Numbered from the stretch's first letter, positions 1 to 6,230 are shown. The stretch: 6,489 nt of DNA from Treponema sp. (GCA_031256115.1 JAIRRF010000314.1:1-6489); one strand, 5' to 3'. Notes: generated by a model not told the origin, from the letters alone. A program made the numbers and translations.

Positions 1-1125
1 CACCTGCACCTGGCGGACTCCGTACTGACGGCTTTTTGTTTTGATCATCTGCTCCTGGTGCCTGCCAATATTTCCCCTTTCAAACAAACTCCGGGCGGCA
101 CTGCCCTTGCCGGGGACAGGCTGGACATGATCCTTGCTTCCATTACTGCGGATCCACGGATAATCGCAGACGATTTGGAACTCCGCAGGGGAGGTATTTC
201 ATATACTATTGATACCTTAAGGGAAATAATAAGCCGCTACCGTCCCGAAGCAAAGCCTGCCCTGATTTTAGGGGATGATTTGACAACGGATTTTTCCAAA
301 TGGAAGGATGCGGAAGAAATTTCCAGGATTGCGGATATCATTATTGCACGACGTATGACAAGTACAGGGGAACAGGAATTTCCATATCATCACAGGGTAT
401 TAACCAACGAAATAATGGACATTTCTTCAGCCATGATTCGGGAACGGATTGCCTTAAACGGAGCATGGCATTATTTGGTACCCCAGGGGGCACGGCACAT
501 TATTGAGGAAAGGGGCCTTTACCTTTTCCAAACAAATACTGTTGGATTTTATACCGGGCAAAATGCCGGGTTACTTGCCAGAGTGGAGGATACAGCCAGG
601 GCGGTTTTGCCTGCCGAACGCTTTATCCATTCAAGAAATACCGCCATTTTAGCCCGTGACCTTGCCCTCCGGTACGGTTTGGATGGGAGCGCCGCATATT
701 TGGCAGGAATTGCACATGACTTGGCTAAAAACGAGCCTCCGGTATCACCCGCCGAGCAAACGGATGTGAGCCCGGATTGGAAATCCACAGGTTCCTCTCC
801 GGCTCTAAACCACGGAAAGGCGGCGGCGGTATTGCTACAGGAACGCTTCGGCATACATAATAAAGATGTACTGGAAGCGATAGAATTGCATACCACCGGA
901 AAACCCCGTATGGGGGATTTAGCCAGGGTTGTATTTATCGCAGATAAAATTGAATTTTCACGGAAAAATGTACAGAATATGTTACAGAATAACGAAAAAG
1001 AACCAGGCGGCCTGAAAGAACTGTTTTACGCTGTTCTAAAAAACCATGTCAAATGGCTTGAGAAAAAAGGAATAAAGACGGCAGAAGAAACTTTGGAATT
1101 ACTTAAAGAAGAACCGGGGTATTAA
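1..1125 (+). CDS. nadD: NadD-YqeK fusion: nicotinate-nucleotide adenylyltransferase joined to an HD-domain hydrolase (5' end missing)
   Basis: The open frame begins at base 1, so the true start lies upstream; 374 residues are visible. The first residues (HLHLADS) match the end of the NadD nucleotide-binding motif GGTFNPxHxGHL, so roughly 16-17 residues are probably missing. The NadD half continues with SYTIDTL (about residues 67-73), ISSAMIRERI (141-150) and LVPQGARHII (159-168), typical of the adenylyltransferase that turns nicotinate mononucleotide into deamido-NAD in the cytoplasm. From about residue 205 the frame continues into a YqeK-like HD domain: H210, HD at 239-240, H271 (NHGK), H297 (ELHTTG) and D315 (IADKIE) are the expected metal ligands. 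YqeK proteins are known as Ap4A hydrolases. In many bacteria the two are separate neighbouring genes; here no stop or frameshift divides them. The internal GTG at 58 is not a credible start because it would remove the substrate-binding motif. The stop is 17 nt before the LCP gene, which suggests an operon. Confidence 0.92.
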   Translation, partial: HLHLADSVLTAFCFDHLLLVPANISPFKQTPGGTALAGDRLDMILASITADPRIIADDLELRRGGISYTIDTLREIISRYRPEAKPALILGDDLTTDFSKWKDAEEISRIADIIIARRMTSTGEQEFPYHHRVLTNEIMDISSAMIRERIALNGAWHYLVPQGARHIIEERGLYLFQTNTVGFYTGQNAGLLARVEDTARAVLPAERFIHSRNTAILARDLALRYGLDGSAAYLAGIAHDLAKNEPPVSPAEQTDVSPDWKSTGSSPALNHGKAAAVLLQERFGIHNKDVLEAIELHTTGKPRMGDLARVVFIADKIEFSRKNVQNMLQNNEKEPGGLKELFYAVLKNHVKWLEKKGIKTAEETLELLKEEPGY

Positions 1126-1142
1126 AGAAAGAAGGCAAGAAA

Positions 1143-2357
1143 GTGAAAAAAACCTTTGACTATAAAGCAGATATAAGCATTTTTCTTATTTTGGCAATAG
1201 TCCTGCTTCTTGCGGGAGGGACTCTCTATACCCTTAATGTACTGCATTCTGATCCAATAGAAGAAGCCCTGGCAGGGGAAAATATTCTGAACATCCTTTT
1301 TATTCTGGAACATGAAGAAAAACCTCTTGGCACCTATATAATGATGTATTCCCCCAGGAATCAACGGGCGGCGGCAATTTCTGTACCCGGCGAAACAGGA
1401 AGAATCCTGAAAACTTTGGGCAAGGTTGACAGGCTGGATTCGGTATACTATTCAAACAACATTAACGCGTATAAAACCGAATTAGAAGAACTGCTGGGGA
1501 TTTCCATAGCCTATTCGATTGTGTTCGAAACGGCAAAATTGGCAAAAATTATCGATGTTATCGGTGGAGTGGATATTTTTATTCCTAATGCCATTGAAAT
1601 CTATGGAGAAGAGATAATCCTGTTTCCTTCAGGTAATACTGCTTTAGACGGAGATAAAGGAATACAATATATTGTTTTTGAATTTCCTGAGGAGGATCCA
1701 AACGAAGCGGGTCTCAGGCGGGAACGGTTTTTTCTGGGACTTCTAAAAAACCTGGGCGAAAAAAATATCCTTTTTAAAGATCCTTCCATTGCACGGTATT
1801 TTTACCCCCTTCTTAAAACCAGAATGAACCGCTTTACCCAAAAACGGCTTTTTCAGTCTCTGGCCGCTTTGAACATGGACAGGATAAATATGCAGGCCTT
1901 GGCAGGCAACTACAGGGAAGTATCGGGGCACCGGCTCCTAATGCCCTATTATGACGGAACAGTAATCAGGGATGTGGTTCAACAGGCACAATGGAGCCTT
2001 GCCCAGCAAACCCAGGGTACTCTGATGGAGCGAATTTTTACCGTTGAAATTTTAAACGGCACAACAACAACAGGATTGGCTTCCAGAACTGCCGAATTAA
2101 TCCGAAGCTTTAATTACGAAGTGATTGCCACAGACAACGCTGACAGAAACGATTATCAGGAAACAGAGATTATTGATCGGACGGAAGTGGAAAATGCAGC
2201 CCATAGCTTTGCTTCGGTAATCCGGTGTAAAAACATTAAATACGAATCCAGAACACCGGCTGATACCGATCCGGGGATTCAGAATACCGAATACCGGGCA
2301 GATTTTACCCTCATTATCGGAAGTGACTTTAATGGGCGAATCGTTACAGGAAATTAA
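1143..2357 (+). CDS. LytR-CpsA-Psr (LCP) family membrane protein with C-terminal LytR_C domain
   Basis: This 404-residue protein starts at GTG, with GAAGG 7 nt upstream as ribosome binding site. It has a short basic N-terminus, one membrane helix (about 11-33), an LCP domain (about 48-205), a linker, and a LytR_C domain (about 298-396) beginning with VEILNGT and ending in TLIIGSDF. It should be anchored in the inner membrane with both domains outside the cytoplasm. LCP enzymes of Gram-positive bacteria attach glycopolymers to peptidoglycan from polyprenyl carriers. The fold is recognisable from ELLGISIAYSIVF, IIDVIGGVDIFIP (136-148), ALDGDKGIQY (167-176) and LRRERFFLGLL (191-201). However, the usual GxD, RSDT, PRDT and YxRxR motifs read FIL, PLGT (61-64), PGET (82-85) and YIVFE (176-180), so the key Arg and Asp residues appear lost. 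A scaffold or binding role is possible but inferred. Its place between the nadD-yqeK fusion and rsfS matches the arrangement in many clostridia. Confidence 0.85.
   Translation: MKKTFDYKADISIFLILAIVLLLAGGTLYTLNVLHSDPIEEALAGENILNILFILEHEEKPLGTYIMMYSPRNQRAAAISVPGETGRILKTLGKVDRLDSVYYSNNINAYKTELEELLGISIAYSIVFETAKLAKIIDVIGGVDIFIPNAIEIYGEEIILFPSGNTALDGDKGIQYIVFEFPEEDPNEAGLRRERFFLGLLKNLGEKNILFKDPSIARYFYPLLKTRMNRFTQKRLFQSLAALNMDRINMQALAGNYREVSGHRLLMPYYDGTVIRDVVQQAQWSLAQQTQGTLMERIFTVEILNGTTTTGLASRTAELIRSFNYEVIATDNADRNDYQETEIIDRTEVENAAHSFASVIRCKNIKYESRTPADTDPGIQNTEYRADFTLIIGSDFNGRIVTGN
2319..2323 (+). promoter_or_regulatory. Ribosome binding site that selects the rsfS start
   Basis: GGAAG lies 8 nt before ATG 2332, inside the end of the LCP gene. 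It supports ATG 2332 over the in-frame GTG at 2323, which overlaps this site and has no good site of its own. Confidence 0.55.
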
Positions 2358-2748
2358 GACTCCTGATATAAAAAAAGTACATGCCTTATGTACTATGCTG
2401 GATGAGCATAAAGGCGGCGATATTATTGCCCTGGATCTGCGGGAACTTCACAGTTGGACCGATTTTTTTGTTATTGTTACAGTTTCAAGCGTCGCACACC
2501 TTCAGGGCCTTCTGCGGCATATTAAGGATTTTGCGGAACTTCAGGGTCTGGGTATTTTTCATAGGGTCCAGCGGAAAAATGAAGTAAACAGCGGCTGGAG
2601 CCTTGTGGATATGGGAACAGCAGTAATACATTTAATGACAGTCCAATCCAGGGATTTTTATGAGCTGGAGGAATTGTGGAGCTGTGCCGGGCAAATCTAC
2701 CCTGTAAAGACTGTTTCCGACATTAACTATTCGTCAAAATCGTCATAA
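2332..2748 (+). CDS. rsfS: Ribosome silencing factor RsfS (Iojap/YbeB/YqeL family)
   Basis: This 138-residue protein (from ATG 2332) matches the RsfS family along its length: DIIALDLRE (30-38), TDFFVIVT (43-50), H56, GWSLVDMG (88-95), VIHLM (98-102), and RDFYELEELW (107-116). RsfS binds uL14 on the large ribosomal subunit and blocks subunit joining when nutrients are short. Two usually conserved positions differ: the Gly of the common TG after FVI is Val51, and the Asp of the common DYGD is Thr96. Neither need abolish function. The start overlaps the end of the LCP gene by 26 nt, so translational coupling is likely. The last residues (DINYSSKSS) extend past the family core, and their codons are antisense to the end of the acidic gene on the other strand. 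A start at GTG 2323 would add three residues. No terminator hairpin follows. Confidence 0.93.
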   Translation: MGESLQEIKTPDIKKVHALCTMLDEHKGGDIIALDLRELHSWTDFFVIVTVSSVAHLQGLLRHIKDFAELQGLGIFHRVQRKNEVNSGWSLVDMGTAVIHLMTVQSRDFYELEELWSCAGQIYPVKTVSDINYSSKSS

Positions 2749-2933
2749 TCAACATCTTCTTCATAGTTGTAACCATCATCTTCTTCATCAAAATCATCGT
2801 CATCTTCATCGTCATCATCAAAATCGTCGGTATCGTCAAAATCATCCTCAAAATCATCATCTTCGTCAAAATCGTCTTCAGTTCCTTCGTCATTATTTCC
2901 GGCATTAAGGGGATAGTGATAGATAAACGGCAT
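2727..2933 (-). CDS. Small, extremely acidic hypothetical protein
   Basis: I do not recognise a family. From ATG at 2933 the product is 68 residues: a short N-terminus (MPFIYHYPLNAGNN) and then an almost unbroken acidic tract (15-68) in which runs of Asp/Glu are punctuated by Phe and, near the end, Tyr. By count 39 of 68 residues are Asp or Glu (29 Asp, 10 Glu), and there is no Lys or Arg. The tail is probably disordered, and no signal peptide or membrane segment is visible. Support for a real gene is a GGAGGG ribosome site 10 nt upstream, a candidate promoter further up, and a non-repetitive N-terminus. Starts at ATG 2951 or GTG 2960 are open but would ignore that site. The last 22 nt overlap rsfS tail-to-tail. 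A nucleic-acid mimic, a metal binder or a chaperone-like partner of basic proteins would all fit such a composition, but none is shown. The repetitive part alone could arise by chance on the strand opposite Ser-rich codons. Confidence 0.68.
   Translation of the reverse strand: MPFIYHYPLNAGNNDEGTEDDFDEDDDFEDDFDDTDDFDDDDEDDDDFDEEDDGYNYEEDVDYDDFDE
2730..2879 (-). repeat. Low-complexity GAT/GAC/GAA trinucleotide tract
   Basis: On the - strand this stretch is almost entirely Asp and Glu codons interrupted by TTT. A 14-base unit (+ strand TCGTCAAAATCGTC) occurs exactly at 2731-2744 and 2863-2876, with a one-base variant at 2833-2846. The unit corresponds to the peptide DDFDD/DDFDE. Tracts like this can change length by slippage in whole codons, so length differences between strains would not be surprising. 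Confidence 0.8.
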
Positions 2934-2943
2934 TATAATAAGT

Positions 2944-2949
2944 CCCTCC
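2944..2949 (-). promoter_or_regulatory. Strong ribosome binding site of the acidic protein gene
   Basis: GGAGGG on the - strand lies 10 nt before ATG 2933. It is the best Shine-Dalgarno match near any gene in the window and decides the start of the acidic protein. Confidence 0.65.
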
Positions 2950-2972
2950 ATAAATAACACTTCTTTCTTCTG

Positions 2973-3002
2973 AACATAAAGTAGTAATTAAAGTTCTGTC
3001 AA
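2973..3002 (-). promoter_or_regulatory. Candidate sigma-70 promoter of the acidic protein gene
   Basis: On the - strand there is a perfect TTGACA (3002-2997), an 18-nt spacer and TATGTT (2978-2973, four of six matches to TATAAT). Transcription would start near 2966 and give a leader of about 30 nt containing the GGAGGG site. This is read by eye and not tested. Confidence 0.5.
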
Positions 3003-3024
3003 GCCTTTCTCTTGCAAATATAGA
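2996..3024 (+). promoter_or_regulatory. Weak candidate promoter of ispE
   Basis: CTGTCA (2996-3001, four of six to TTGACA), a 17-nt spacer, and TATAGA (3019-3024, four of six to TATAAT). Transcription would start near 3031, leaving only about 15 nt before the GTG of ispE. Its -35 box overlaps that of the divergent promoter. The AT-rich surroundings make chance matches easy, so this is tentative. Confidence 0.3.
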
Positions 3025-3045
3025 AAAAATCATAAAAAATAGTTT

Positions 3046-4074
3046 GTGATTCAACCAAGTTTATCAGGAAGAAGGTTTGTCCTGCATCCGCCAAGTAAAA
3101 TCAACCTCCATTTAATTGTCGGAAACAAGCGTACAGACGGTTTTCACGGACTGGAAAGTATCTTTGCTGCCCTGGATTTCGGCGATATTATGCATTTCTC
3201 GCTGCTGTCGGGCAAAGAGGCAAAAACAACGCTTGTTGTACAGGAAAAAGACCCTTTACGGAATCTTTCACTAAATGGACAGCATTTTCCGTTAATTCCG
3301 GAGGAAGAAAATATAGTTTACCGGGCAGTAGAGCTTTTTCGTGCAAAAACAGGGTTTGCCTCAAACCTGTTAATAAAACTGGTCAAGCGGGTTCCTCCCG
3401 GTTCAGGTCTTGGAGGCGGATCCAGCGATGCTGCTTCCGTGCTTTTGGTATTGAATAATTTTTCCGGCGGAGCTCTTTCCCGTAATGAATTGTTGAGTCT
3501 GGCCATTCAACTGGGAAGCGACGTTCCTTTTTTTATAGAAATTGCCCTGCGGGAAAGTAGACAAGCAGATCATTGTGCCGTTGCCGACGCTGCCAGTCCG
3601 GCCAGGGCTGTCAGCGGGCGGGGTGAAATTTTTCGTTATTTACCACCTCCTCCGCCTATGGGGGTACTACTGGTTTTTCCGGGCTTTGCCAGCAATACCG
3701 GTTTTGCTTTTGGCAGGCTGGACGAATGGCGTCAATCAGGTGGTAAGGAACGCAATCAGGAAGTTGATTTTTTAGAAAAAATCAACAACCCCGCACATAT
3801 AATGAACTTTTCCTGGTCTTCACCGGAAACCTGGAATTTTACCAATAACTTTCTGGATCTTTTTTTGAACTGTGGAACGGAACAGGAAAAAAATGCATAC
3901 CGGATCATATTAAAAGAATTAAAACTGGCAGGCGCATCTTTTATTGGACTGTCCGGATCCGGTTCGGCTTGTTTTGGTATTTTTTCCGATTTAAAGGAAG
4001 CCAAAAAAACCCAAAAAAAATTAACCGGAACTTTTTACTCACTCAGAAGCACTTTTTTCTTGCGTTTTCAATAA
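3046..4074 (+). CDS. ispE: 4-diphosphocytidyl-2-C-methyl-D-erythritol kinase IspE, with an internal insertion
   Basis: IspE is the GHMP kinase that phosphorylates CDP-methylerythritol in the MEP pathway of isoprenoid precursor synthesis. Motifs in order are PPSKINLHL (15-23, K18 matching the active-site Lys), RTDGFHGLESIF (29-40), the glycine-rich ATP loop PPGSGLGGGSSDAA (117-130), GSDVPFF (157-163, D159 the probable catalytic base) and the C-terminal GLSGSGSACF (311-320). At 342 residues it is longer than the usual 280-300. Part of the excess is an insertion of about 18 residues near 168-186, between PFFI and the conserved GRGE (191-194). Five consecutive prolines follow at 200-204. An in-frame TAG at 3040-3042 makes GTG 3046 the earliest possible start, but no Shine-Dalgarno sequence precedes it. 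The kinase motifs are intact, so function is expected. spoVG follows after 48 nt in the same direction. Confidence 0.94.
   Translation: MIQPSLSGRRFVLHPPSKINLHLIVGNKRTDGFHGLESIFAALDFGDIMHFSLLSGKEAKTTLVVQEKDPLRNLSLNGQHFPLIPEEENIVYRAVELFRAKTGFASNLLIKLVKRVPPGSGLGGGSSDAASVLLVLNNFSGGALSRNELLSLAIQLGSDVPFFIEIALRESRQADHCAVADAASPARAVSGRGEIFRYLPPPPPMGVLLVFPGFASNTGFAFGRLDEWRQSGGKERNQEVDFLEKINNPAHIMNFSWSSPETWNFTNNFLDLFLNCGTEQEKNAYRIILKELKLAGASFIGLSGSGSACFGIFSDLKEAKKTQKKLTGTFYSLRSTFFLRFQ
3588..3616 (+). repeat. Imperfect palindrome inside the IspE insertion
   Basis: The arms CGCTGCCAGTCC (3588-3599) and GGGCTGTCAGCG (3605-3616) pair around the five-base loop GGCCA, with one mismatch and one G-T wobble in 12 positions. 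The palindrome lies at the edge of the stretch coding for extra residues in IspE, so it may be part of an inserted element. It could also form a hairpin in the mRNA. No second copy is seen in this window. Confidence 0.6.
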
Positions 4075-4087
4075 AAGGTATTACAAT
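4060..4087 (+). promoter_or_regulatory. Candidate promoter of spoVG
   Basis: TTGCGT (4060-4065), a 16-nt spacer and TACAAT (4082-4087, five of six to TATAAT) straddle the ispE stop codon. A start near 4094 would give a leader of roughly 29 nt containing the strong AGGAG site at 4112-4116. The -35 box is poor, so spoVG could equally be read through from ispE. Confidence 0.35.
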
Positions 4088-4122
4088 AATAACGTTAAGA
4101 ATAGAGGGCACAGGAGTTTACT

Positions 4123-4404
4123 ATGGATATAACTGACATCCGGGTCCGAAAAGTGACAGGAGAGGGAAAACTCAAGGCATACGTGACAGTTACCTTTGAT
4201 AACTGTTTTGTGGTTCACAATGTAAAAATCATTGAAGGAAAAAATGGCATTTTTATTGCCATGCCCAGCCGCAAAACCAGAGCAGGCGAATATAAGGACG
4301 TGGCTCACCCCATTTACCCCGAATTCCGCCTGAAGCTACAGACACAAATACTGGAAAAGTACGATTCCGGGAATGTTCTGGATGATATGTCGATAGAAAT
4401 ATAG
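4123..4404 (+). CDS. spoVG: SpoVG family nucleic-acid-binding regulator
   Basis: A 93-residue protein starting at ATG, with AGGAG 6 nt upstream. It matches SpoVG throughout: MDITDIRVRKV at the N-terminus, FVVHNVKIIEG (29-39), IFIAMPSRKT (43-52), and YKDVAHPI (57-64), then a C-terminal helix. SpoVG proteins are small dimeric DNA- and RNA-binding regulators. The name comes from Bacillus sporulation, but the family is common in non-sporulating bacteria, including the spirochaete Borrelia, where it binds DNA and RNA. Which targets it has here cannot be told. It lies 48 nt after ispE; in Bacillus, ispE and spoVG are also close, with purR and yabJ between them. Its stop is 12 nt from the end of the facing pepF-like gene, with no terminator visible between them. 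Confidence 0.95.
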   Translation: MDITDIRVRKVTGEGKLKAYVTVTFDNCFVVHNVKIIEGKNGIFIAMPSRKTRAGEYKDVAHPIYPEFRLKLQTQILEKYDSGNVLDDMSIEI

Positions 4405-4416
4405 AATAGGTCTGAT

Positions 4417-6219
4417 TTACAATAAGTTTTCCAGTTCTTCCACCAGGCGCCCGAAGGCTTTACAGGCCGCTTCAACCGGTGCCGGGCCGGATATGTCAAC
4501 CCCGGCTGTTTTAAGGGCATCAATGGGATACCGGGAACCACCCGATTTCAAGAATTTATAGTAATCTCTGCGTTCATTTTCTCCGCCGGAAAGGACCCGC
4601 AGGGCCAGAGCATAGGAAGCGGAAATTCCTGTGGCATATTTGTAGACATAAAAAGCCCGGTAAAAGTGGGGGATCCGCAGCCCCTCCAGGTCGCTTTCTT
4701 CTTCAAAATGCATGTCCGGGCCGAAGTATTTTTCCAGCAGCTTTCGGTATTCTCCTCTCAGAACCTCCAGGGTCAGGGGTGTACCGGCTTCTTCCAAATC
4801 ATGGCTCCGCATTTCAAATTCCGCAAACATGGTCTGACGGTACAAGGTAGAAAGAAAATCGTCAATCCGTTTGTTTATAACAAATCTTTTTAATGCCTGG
4901 GTTCCGGCAGTATTTTTCAGATACCGAAAAAGGAGTTCTTCATTAAAAGTGCTGGCAACTTCGGCTTCAAAAATCGTGTAGTCGTAGTGCATAAAGGGAT
5001 TTGACCGGGCAGAATACCAGGAATGCATGGAATGACCCCCTTCGTGGGCCAGAGTAAACAGATCCCGAATGGAATCATCTTTATAATTCATTAAAATATA
5101 TGGATCCCCCACATAACTCCCGGCGGAAAAAGCCCCGCTTCGCTTGCCTTTGTTTTCGTACCGGTCAGCCCAACGGCCTAAAAGACCGTCGCGAAGGACA
5201 GAAACATACTCATCCCCCAGGGGGGCAAGAGCCGTAGATACTATTTCCACCGCTTCTTCCCAGTTTATGGTTTTTTTTACATCCGCCGCCAGGGGAACAT
5301 GCAAATCGTAGTGTCGGAGTTCGTCCAGTTTTAAGGCTTTTTTTCGAAGGCCGTAATAACGGTGCAGGAAACCCAGATTATTGTTTACCGTGGATACAAG
5401 GTTGTCATAAACCGCTTCGCTTACATTGTCAGGAAACAGGGCTGCCGCCCGGGCAGAAGGGAAGTTCCGGATCCTGGCACGGATAACATCCTGCTTAACA
5501 GCTCCGGAATAAAGAGCCGCAAGGGTAGTTTTGTGGGCCTTAAAACAGCCATAAAATGCCTTGTAAGCATTGCGGCGGATTGCCCGGTCGGGGTTTTCCA
5601 AAAACACTATCAGGGTTGATTGAGAAAGCGGAAGAGCGCCGTCCTTTGTTTCTATGGTACCGAAATCCATGTCCACGTTTGTTAACACAGAAAAAGCCTG
5701 GTTTGCCGTATCTTCCCCCTCGGCATGGATAGCCAGGATCCGCTCCTCTTTATCGCTTAATATATGAGGTTTGTCCCGAAGCAGTTTATTAAGGTAAACC
5801 ACATATTCATTTATCCGCGGATGTGCAAGAAAGTCCGCCATATCCCCGTCCGGAATAGCCTGGATTTCCGGAACAGCCCAGGACAGGGCTGCATTTTTTT
5901 TTGCATAAGCCATGGCAAATTTTCCCGTCATTGCCCGTGCGGCATCAGAACCTTCGTCTTCGGTCTCCCGTAATTCACTATAGTAGGCAAGCCGTTCACC
6001 CAGAAGTCCCAAATCACGGAAAAAGTCCAGATAATCCCCCAGAGCTTCCGCAGAAGAACCCAGAGTTCCCCTGTAATAGGGGATTTTCTCGGTTTCCCCG
6101 GCATATTGGGACAAACCTTGTTCCCAGGCCGTATCGTCGGTATAAAGGCTGGATAAATCCCATTTATTTTCATCGTTTATTTCACTGCGAAGGGGTATGG
6201 TTTTTTTGGATGCTGTCAT
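4417..6219 (-). CDS. pepF: Oligoendopeptidase F-like metallopeptidase (family M3B)
   Basis: A complete 600-residue protein, the normal length for PepF. It is a zinc metallopeptidase that degrades peptides of limited size in the cytoplasm; no signal peptide is present. The active site is TLAHEGGHSMHSW (389-401), with zinc ligands H392 and H396 and catalytic E393; the third ligand is probably E420 in FEAEVASTFNE (417-427). The C-terminal substrate-binding segment IPHFYRAFYVYKYATG (516-531) is intact. The N-terminus (RSEINDENKWDLSSLY, 11-26) is typical of the family and supports ATG 6219 as start, although the ribosome site is weak (only GGA a few bases upstream). The start is 11 nt after the stop of the upstream HD-GYP gene, so co-transcription and translational coupling are likely. 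Exact substrate preference cannot be deduced. It ends convergently with spoVG. Confidence 0.94.
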   Translation of the reverse strand: MTASKKTIPLRSEINDENKWDLSSLYTDDTAWEQGLSQYAGETEKIPYYRGTLGSSAEALGDYLDFFRDLGLLGERLAYYSELRETEDEGSDAARAMTGKFAMAYAKKNAALSWAVPEIQAIPDGDMADFLAHPRINEYVVYLNKLLRDKPHILSDKEERILAIHAEGEDTANQAFSVLTNVDMDFGTIETKDGALPLSQSTLIVFLENPDRAIRRNAYKAFYGCFKAHKTTLAALYSGAVKQDVIRARIRNFPSARAAALFPDNVSEAVYDNLVSTVNNNLGFLHRYYGLRKKALKLDELRHYDLHVPLAADVKKTINWEEAVEIVSTALAPLGDEYVSVLRDGLLGRWADRYENKGKRSGAFSAGSYVGDPYILMNYKDDSIRDLFTLAHEGGHSMHSWYSARSNPFMHYDYTIFEAEVASTFNEELLFRYLKNTAGTQALKRFVINKRIDDFLSTLYRQTMFAEFEMRSHDLEEAGTPLTLEVLRGEYRKLLEKYFGPDMHFEEESDLEGLRIPHFYRAFYVYKYATGISASYALALRVLSGGENERRDYYKFLKSGGSRYPIDALKTAGVDISGPAPVEAACKAFGRLVEELENLL

Positions 6220-6230
6220 TGTTCCAGTAT

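Noticed and set aside
1122..1364. 80-residue reading frame on the - strand opposite the LCP start
   Set aside because: It lies antisense to the strongly supported membrane helix and LCP region and resembles no family.
2723..2905. Met- and Thr-rich reading frame on the - strand across the repeat tract
   Set aside because: It is a frame-shifted reading of the same trinucleotide repeat as the acidic gene, has no ribosome site of its own and no sensible composition.
2749..2960. CRISPR-like or satellite array suggested by repeated TCATC/TCGTC units
   Set aside because: There are no regular repeats with unique spacers; the units are Asp and Glu codons in one reading frame.
4003..4020. A7 and A8 runs near the end of ispE as a possible programmed frameshift
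   Set aside because: The zero frame gives the expected IspE C-terminus and no downstream element or useful alternative frame was seen.
4081..4308. 75-residue reading frame on the - strand opposite spoVG
   Set aside because: It is the complement of a well-conserved spoVG and has no recognisable motif.
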